Assembly: GCA_036971475.1 (NCBI GenBank)
Contig: JBAIZL010000233.1
Coordinates: 265,001-329,000, forward strand
Length of the DNA stretch: 64,000 nt
Direction of reading: 5' to 3'
Origin: Prosapia bicincta
Lineage: Eukaryota; Arthropoda; Insecta; Hemiptera; Cercopidae
The translations under genes and the position numbers were made by a program. Below the pieces are notes generated by a model, which worked only from the letters and a program-made list of their open reading frames with translations, was not told where the DNA came from and searched no databases. Shown here one piece after another: positions 58,614 to 64,000 of the stretch. Each line of letters opens with the position of its first letter. Position 1 is the stretch's first letter.

Positions 58614-59170
58614 CCCTAGATTACTTAAGTCTAAATTTTGTCACACGATTACTTATGTATCGTCAATTTGACTACTCCAAATTGTGTTGTTTTATTAATG
58701 TGTTAAACATTGTAATATCACATACTCCTTTAGTGTTTGGAAAAAAATATTATAGTAGCTACGAATACTACTATTAGAAAAAAACCCTAATAATTACGAT
58801 GATTATGTTTTAATGGAATATTGAAACACAAATGTTTAAAAAGTCTTTTTAAAATAACGCTAAACACATTTTATTTACAAAAAACACTGATTGTAACAAA
58901 CAAATAAGTTGTAGAATAAGTTTTAGTAAAATGAAAGAACTTTTACAATAATATATAAGTCACACACTTATGTATCGTCAAAATGAGGACGCGAACTCTG
59001 TTTTTTCTCGGGTGCATGCGAACCTTGGCAGCAAAACTGTGCAACTGACATTGATTGTTGTACGTACAAAGGTACTAGGAAGATGGATGCACGCAAACCG
59101 CTCATTTGTCAGATATAGTGGTTTTTTAAATGGAGCGTCATCACATTGTCGAAGTATAAGTGATCTAGGG
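58614..59170. mobile_element. piggyBac-type non-autonomous element (MITE)
   Basis: The left end CCCTAGATTACTTAAG and the right end, read outward-in as CCCTAGATCACTTATAC, form inverted repeats. Both are flanked by TTAA (58610-58613 and 59171-59174), the piggyBac target. CACTTATGTATCGTCAA-like sequence occurs twice inside (about 58645-58670 and 58962-58985). The 557-bp body has no transposase. The 72- and 74-codon frames in it are not genes. Confidence 0.82.
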
Positions 59171-59299
59171 TTAATGATACAGTCAAGTTTTTAATTATGG
59201 AAATAGTAAATACTACTTTCTATTACAACATTTTTTAGGGATTTATTGTTACATATTCGTGACTTGTTATACTTATAGAAATAGGCTACACTTAAATCA

Positions 59300-59540
59300 T
59301 CCATAATCTAGATATTCTCCACACAACATAAAAAGCCACTTGTCAACACACTATAATATGAGTATAACAAACATAACAATACACAAAATAAAAACACATT
59401 AAATGACCAAATGCTATACAAATCGCACTCTTTGATCACATTACAGAGCTGTCTTTAAGCTACCTCTTTACTCAACAACCGTTCCTCATGGACAACCTAA
59501 ACTCAGTGAAGATCATTTAATGTGTTTGAAAACAATACGT
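59300..59540 (+). mobile_element. Decayed Penelope-like family B 3' fragment
   Basis: ACACATTAAATGACCAAATGC, ATACAAATCGCACTCTTTGA, CTGTCTTTAAGCTACC and CAGTGAAGATCATT line up with the 3' arm of the family B copies (ATATTAAACGAACAAACACA, CAAATCACACCTACTCTTTG, CTACCTTTAAAACCGTC). The hammerhead region is lost beyond GTGAAGATC. Confidence 0.6.
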
Positions 59541-59678
59541 CTCATTAAGGTTTTCATAAATTCACTTTAGTTATAATTTTGAAGAGTTATAATTTACTTT
59601 AATTATAATATGCATGAGTCATAATTGTACACTATTCTCTTATATTTTAGTAATTAACGTCATACAACTGTGTTACAG

Positions 59679-59849
59679 AGAGGAAACCAAACTATGTCGA
59701 CAGTGGGAGTGGCCTTGTTAAGCACACTATTGACAGCTTTAGGTATAATCCTGACTGGAGGAATTGTAAATATAATCACGTGGTTGGAATGCTTGATTTA
59801 CTGTTCCTACATAAAACTAGTGATCACAATAATCAAATATATTCCTCAG
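59679..59849 (+). CDS. CTNS: Cystinosin exon leading into second PQ-loop
   Basis: This is a 171-bp exon of 57 codons between TGTTACAG and GTAAAT. It starts RGNQTMSTVG in phase with the preceding YE and gives the YERG.Q type junction known in the family. Two membrane helices follow (VALLSTLLTALGIILTG and IVNIITWLECLIYCSYIKLV). It ends ITIIKYIPQ, inside the second PQ-loop motif. The rest of the loop (AYMN...KST.GWSI type) and the last helices with the lysosomal sorting tail must be in downstream exons that I do not find before 64000. Confidence 0.96.
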
Positions 59850-60637
59850 GTAAATAATATATAACTATTGACTTCATTTTCATGTTTCTATGTCTTTTGG
59901 TTTCTGTAAATATTCAAATAGTTAAAGAAATATCTGGAGTAGAATTTATATATCCTAAACTTTCTGCAGTGTGCATACCATATATGTTCTTACTCTTTAA
60001 TACGCCTGTCCAAGTAAATATGGTTCTGTGCTTCCTTCCTTATATTACCAGGGCAAATTCTTACAATAATATTACATTTTCCATTATACTCCTATATTTT
60101 ATCCCAACGTACGATTATTTGTGCTTTCAGATACACATTATCAATCATAAATATATTGAATATATATGCATATTACCATACATTTTTAGAAGAAACAAAT
60201 TACCATTTTTTAACTAAATTTTAAATATATAGGAATAAATATTGTTTGATTTCATTTTCACTTGAGCTATTAGTTTTTAGTGATATAGGGAATATTTCAG
60301 GCAGCTGTACCTTAACACCAATTAAAATGATTTTACAGTTACAGTAAAAGATCTATTAACTGAAATACTTTGAATGAAAATAGTATTTAACCGAAACAGC
60401 CTCGAACAATCTTAGATCAAATTAATATACACAACGCTTTAGCAAGATGTTCAACCAACCTCCATATATGTACTGGTTCTATTGCAATCCTTGCAGATGG
60501 ACAGGTCAGAATGCTTTAAGTTATGCACTGTTTTTAAAAATATACAATATCAATAGCACAGTGGTATAATATATAACAATAAAAATATTGGGAAAATACC
60601 AATCCCACAAAAATAATAAAAAATAACTAATATTACA
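59850..60637 (+). other. Start of the next cystinosin intron
   Basis: A 111-codon frame at 59882-60217 is rich in I, Y and F from AT-rich sequence and has no match to the expected cystinosin C-terminus. GATTTCATTTTCACTTGAGCTATTAG at 60249-60274 is a solitary family A Penelope terminus. Confidence 0.5.
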
Positions 60638-60732
60638 GATCGTGAATTTTGTAGTCCGTTACATTCGGTGAATCTTAATTAATCACTTAAACAATATTTT
60701 ATGACTATCCAAACTTTAAATTTTGTAAATTT

Positions 60733-60756
60733 ATGTGGCGATCTTCATCAGTGTCT
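60733..60756 (-). ncRNA. Half hammerhead-like motif, left arm
   Basis: The minus strand retains GACA, CTGATGA and GATCGCC, but the sequence then jumps to AAATTT, deleting GAAA, helix III and the cleavage site. Confidence 0.4.
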
Positions 60757-60829
60757 TCTGATTGGAGATGTCGGATCCAAGCGGTAATGGTTTTAAAGGT
60801 AGGTTTTCGATAGTATCAAAGAGTATGTG

Positions 60830-61190
60830 TGATTTGTATTGTGTTTGTTCGTTTAATATGTTTGTACTTTGTGTTTTTGTGTGTCTGTAAATTTCATACT
60901 TTTCTAGTGTGTTGAGATGTGGTCCTTTTTTGTTGATGTGTAGGATTTCCAGGTTATGGTAAATGTCTGTGTATTTATGTCCTGTATCTTTTATGTGATT
61001 GTAAAATGTTGAGTAGGTGTTCTGTTTGTGTTCCTCGACTCTTTGTTTAAAGCTGAGACCTGTTTGTTCAATGTAGAATTTGTTACATTTATCGCAGTTT
61101 AGTTTGTATATGCCTGGTGCTTGTAGCTTATCTTTGTTGTTGGTGTTGTGTTGTATTTTGTATTGTAATTTGTTCTTTGTTTTGTATGCT
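60830..61190 (-). pseudogene. GIY-YIG fragment, left arm of inverted family B copy
   Basis: The minus strand mirrors the right-arm coding region: it contains CNKFYIEQTGLSF-like sequence at about 61090-61045 and continues with the HNLEILHINKK segment near 60960. The same GIY-YIG glycine replacement (YIEQTG) as in the right arm suggests the arms derive from one copy. Confidence 0.6.
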
Positions 61191-61299
61191 ATTTTGTATT
61201 CTGTTTTTTTTTTTGAAATTTATGGGCTACTTTGTTTGTTGTTTTACAAAACAAATAACAAACTACAATACAAAAAAAAAACACAACACCAACAACAAA

Positions 61300-61640
61300 G
61301 ATAAGCTACAAGCCCCAGGCATATACAAACTAAACTGCGACATTTGTAACAAATTCTACATTGAACAAACAGGTCGCAGCTTTAAACAAAAAGTCGAGGA
61401 ACACAAACAGAACACTAACTAAACATTTTACAACCACATAAAAGATACAGGACATAAATACACAGACATTTACCATAACCTGGAAATCCTACACATCAAC
61501 AAAAAAGGACCACATCTCAACACACTAGAAAAGTATGAAATTTACGGACACACAAAAACACAAAGTACAAACATATTAAACGAACAAACACAATACAAAT
61601 CACACCTACTCTTTGATACTATCGAAAACCTACCTTTAAA
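61300..61640 (+). pseudogene. GIY-YIG fragment, right arm of inverted family B copy
   Basis: The frame reads KLQAPGIYKLNCDICNKFYI, EQTGRSFKQKVEEHKQNTN, then a stop at about 61420, then FYNHIKDTGHKYTDIYHNLE and ILHINKKGPHLNTLEKYEIY. This is the complete tail of a Penelope GIY-YIG protein with the CX2C pair kept. YIGQTG has become YIEQTG and one stop is present. Confidence 0.78.
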
Positions 61641-61672
61641 ACCGTCATCGCTTGACCCGACATCTCCAAGCA

Positions 61673-61723
61673 GAAGACACTGATGAATATCTGCCACATA
61701 GTGATCGAAAACAATCTGTCTCA
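61673..61723 (+). ncRNA. Hammerhead-like motif, right arm
   Basis: GACA, CTGATGA (61680-61686), a helix II with an insertion (TATCTGC...GTGATC), GAAA (61707-61710), ACAATC and TGTCTCA. The cleavage triplet would be ATC. Helix II is weakened compared with the copy at 30967-31016. Confidence 0.5.
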
Positions 61724-61818
61724 GTAAGTTAAAACAAATTTACAAAATTCGAAGTTCAGATAGTCATAAACTATTGTTTAAGTGATTAATTAATATTATA
61801 AGTTACTTAAGATTTAAA

Positions 61819-61861
61819 CCCTTATGTACATTTCGATGACTATGTCATCATCTTCAGAGGG
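61819..61861 (-). ncRNA. Hammerhead-ribozyme-like motif, second family
   Basis: On the minus strand: CCCT, CTGAAGA (61851-61857), one unpaired T, helix II GATGAC-ATA-GTCATC with six perfect pairs, GAAA, palindrome ATGTACAT, cleavage triplet ATA, then AGGG, which pairs with CCCT as helix I. The layout, including one unpaired base before helix II and a palindromic helix III, repeats that of family B, although the stem sequences differ. Shared architecture with different stems supports a real fold. Confidence 0.65.
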
Positions 61862-61923
61862 TCCTGTCTAGGTCAGTCTAAATTGTAAATTATTGCATTC
61901 TAGATTGTAATTTTGTAACAAGA

Positions 61924-61966
61924 CCCTCTAATGATAATGACATGGTCATCAAAATGTACACAAGGG
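61924..61966 (+). ncRNA. Decayed partner of the second hammerhead-like motif
   Basis: CCCT, CTAATGA, AATGAC/GTCATC helix II, AAAA instead of GAAA, TGTACAC, then AGGG. Two core positions are changed, so activity is unlikely. Confidence 0.45.
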
Positions 61967-62003
61967 TAACAAGGTGTACACAATCTTAGATAACTTGTAT
62001 TAT

Positions 62004-63069
62004 TAGTTATGTTTTATTATTATTGTGGTACTGGGGTTTTTCCAGTATTTTTACTGTTTTTAAATTTATAAAACACTAACTTTTGAAATGAAAATATTTA
62101 TGAGAATAAATTCGTATTTTGCCATTATTGTTATATCTCTCATATTATTAGAAAATAATAACTATAATTATGTAGAAAAGAGAAAACAAAGATCAGACTG
62201 AGTAATTTAACTAAACTGTTTCTGGGGAATGATTAGACACATATAGGTCAAGTTTTATAAGCTGGCATTTGTCTCTTAGGTAGAAATTGTGTATTCCTCA
62301 GAAAACATCAGGCACTGTTGGCATCCCTAATCCAGGCCATAATTTAAAAAGTATTAATAAGTAACAAAATAGTGAGTCAACCCAAGTCAACAGAAGTCAA
62401 GAATCAATGTTTCTGACCTGCGAGCACCTCCACCCTCTCCTTTCCCTTGGCATCTTGCCAAAGTGCCAACTTATAAAATTTTACCGATCCTGCAAAAACG
62501 TTTGAGAGCAAATCACTTCAGGAAAGCAATCCTGCCCATGGTAAGTTTCCCCTATTTCCAGTTTCAAGGAATCTTTATCTCCAGTCCTTAACCCTAGCTA
62601 GTTTCATCTACCTCATCTTATTATTACTCTTTCACCGGATGTAACAAGCATGCCCAGCAAAGTAACTTCCTTAATAAGGAAAAATAACCCCTTTATGATC
62701 CAGAGAGAGTAGGTAATCTCCAGATATTCTCCTGGTATCCTCTACCAAGAAGTTCTATATCCTTACCTTTAGCCTACTTAAATTCACAATCCTTTCCTAA
62801 AACATTTGTGGGGGGGAAATGCACTTACTGGTACCTTAAAACTACCAAAAAAAATTATCGTATGTAAATTACGCAAATGTTAATATTAGAGCCTAAATCA
62901 CAGAGTGACAATTTCCCCTCCCCATGTAATTATTTAACTGCAGAAATGCCTTTTACCTTCCTCCTTTACTACTCTTACACTTCCTTATAAGTCATGAATA
63001 GCAGATATATTAGAAAATCAAGTACAATTCGTTTTATTTATTTATTATTATTATTTTTTTTTTTTTTGG
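62004..63069. other. AT-rich spacer, nothing recognised
   Basis: I find no exon matching the expected cystinosin C-terminus and no transposon. Confidence 0.45.
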
Positions 63070-64000
63070 TGCGAGTACAATAACTTTAGCTAACAAGTAC
63101 GTTTCCAAAAGTATTGTTGGCTGTAAGTACATTTTCGTTAGTGCTGTTCGGTGCAATTAGCTATAGTTATGTATGCTGCAAATATGTTTCCCAAAGTTTT
63201 TCTTGCTAGTGCTGTTAGGTGTAAGTACGTTAGCTATAGTTATGTATGCTGCAAGTATGTTTCCCAAAGTTTTTCTTGCTAGTGCTGTTAGGTGCAAGTA
63301 CGTTAGCTATAGTTATGTATGCTGCAAGTATGTTTCCCAAAGTTTTTCTTGCTAGTGCTGTTAGGTGCAAGTACGTTAGCTATAGTTATGTATGTTGCAA
63401 GTATGTTTCCCAAAGTTTTTCTTGCTAGTGCTGTTAGGTGCAAGTACGTTAGCTATAGTTATGTATGTTGCAAGTATGTTTCCCAAAGTTTTTCTTGCTA
63501 GTGCTGTTAGGTGTAAGTACGTTAGCTATAGTTATGTATGCTGCAAGTATGTTTCCCAAAGTTTTTCTTGCTAGTGCTGTTAGGTGTAAGTACGTTAGCT
63601 ATAGTTATGTATGTTGCAAGTATGTTTCCCAAAGTTTTTCTTGCTAGTGCTGTTAGGTGCAAGTACGTTAGCTATAGTTATGTATGTTGCAAGTATGTTT
63701 CCCAAAGTTTTTCTTGCTAGTGCTGTTAGGTGCAAGTACGTTAGCTATAGTTATGTATGTTGCAAGTATGTTTCCCAAAGTTTTTCTTGCTAGTGCTGTT
63801 AGGTGCAAGTACGTTAGCTATAGTTATGTATGTTGCAAGTATGTTTCCCAAAGTTTTTCTTGCTAGTGCTGTTAGGTGCAAGTACGTTAGCTATAGTTAT
63901 GTATGTTGCAAGTATGTTTCCCAAAGTTTTTCTTGCTAGTGCTGTTAGGTGTAAGTACGTTAGCTATAGTTATGTATGTTGCAAGTATGTTTCCCAAAGT
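63070..64000. repeat. 73-bp tandem satellite, runs off the right edge
   Basis: The unit CTTGCTAGTGCTGTTAGGTG, CAAGTACGTTAGCTATAGTT, ATGTATGTTGCAAGTATG, TTTCCCAAAGTTTTT repeats every 73 bases, about 12 times in view. The first unit or two are degenerate. Copies differ mainly at GGTG(C/T)AAG and ATG(C/T)TGCAAG. Short frames repeating every 73 bases are artefacts. Confidence 0.95.

Larger units (their letters stand above)
60638..61800. mobile_element. Large snap-back Penelope-like family B copy
   Basis: Two arms of roughly 0.5 kb face each other around about 61235-61260. GTAGTCCGTTACATTCGGTG marks the left end. GGTAGGTTTTCGATAGTATCAAAGAG on the left is mirrored by CTCTTTGATACTATCGAAAACC on the right, and GTTGAGATGTGGTCC by GGACCACATCTCAAC. 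Both arms contain the GIY-YIG coding end, so a transcript through it would fold into a very long hairpin. The right end carries a hammerhead-like motif; in the left arm this motif is half deleted. Confidence 0.82.
61790..62003. repeat. Inverted pair of a second hammerhead-bearing terminus
   Basis: AAGTTACTTAAGATTTAAACCC on the left and ACAATCTTAGATAACTTG on the right are outer arms. Each inner side carries a hammerhead-like motif (61819-61861 and 61924-61966) with a different sequence from family B. No coding sequence lies between them. Confidence 0.65.

Noticed and set aside
63173..63939. Series of 60-codon frames every 73 bases
   Set aside because: Satellite artefact; all frames are the same repeat read from successive units.
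1..64000. CRISPR array or prokaryotic operon
   Set aside because: The tandem arrays have no unique spacers, and the coding sequence is spliced and transposon-derived.

Overview
The window is AT-rich animal DNA, almost certainly from an arthropod and probably an insect. It contains a spliced lysosomal transporter gene, mariner, piggyBac, hAT, BEL/Pao and Penelope-like elements, and long satellite arrays. There is nothing bacterial in it: no operons, ribosome binding sites, CRISPR array or tRNA/rRNA gene that I can support. The species cannot be named from the sequence; a hemipteran would be a guess.

The only host gene I can support is a cystinosin (CTNS) orthologue on the + strand. Six exons (34248-34338, 37725-37904, 47369-47509, 47601-47700, 57224-57343, 59679-59849) join with matching splice phases. 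They encode about 267 residues: the N-glycosylated luminal domain, the first PQ-loop motif and the start of the second. The signal-peptide exon(s) and the C-terminal exon(s) were not found; the latter should lie beyond the window. The introns are inflated by transposons. One holds a nearly intact 7.0-kb BEL/Pao retrotransposon (39384-46421) with near-identical LTRs, a 5-bp target duplication and one in-frame TGA. Another holds a LINE relic, a mariner with two frameshifts, a nearly full-length Penelope-like element and an inverted Penelope-like copy.

The left part (1-34 kb) is repeat-dominated. A 79-bp satellite (about 56 copies, 729-5153) and a 56-bp satellite (about 97 copies, 7556-13012) both show higher-order structure. 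Further right come a hAT element with an 8-bp duplication (18313-20325), a degenerate GC-richer minisatellite (21330-22265), a broken piggyBac transposase (24634-25530), a decayed Ty3/gypsy pol on the minus strand (26450-28330) and several Penelope-like fragments. A third satellite (73 bp) runs off the right edge from about 63070.

The most interesting signal is a set of Penelope-like element copies arranged as inverted pairs (snap-back palindromes). Their ends carry hammerhead-ribozyme-like cores (CTGANGA, a short helix II, GAAA, a palindromic helix III, a cleavage triplet, and a helix I that pairs back). The best are at 30967-31016 and 61819-61861, both on the minus strand. Two more palindrome families (46640-46875 and 28785-29327) carry a GAAA-palindrome-GTC module without a recognisable CTGANGA box. 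Autonomous elements and their non-autonomous relatives occur side by side, and most are broken.
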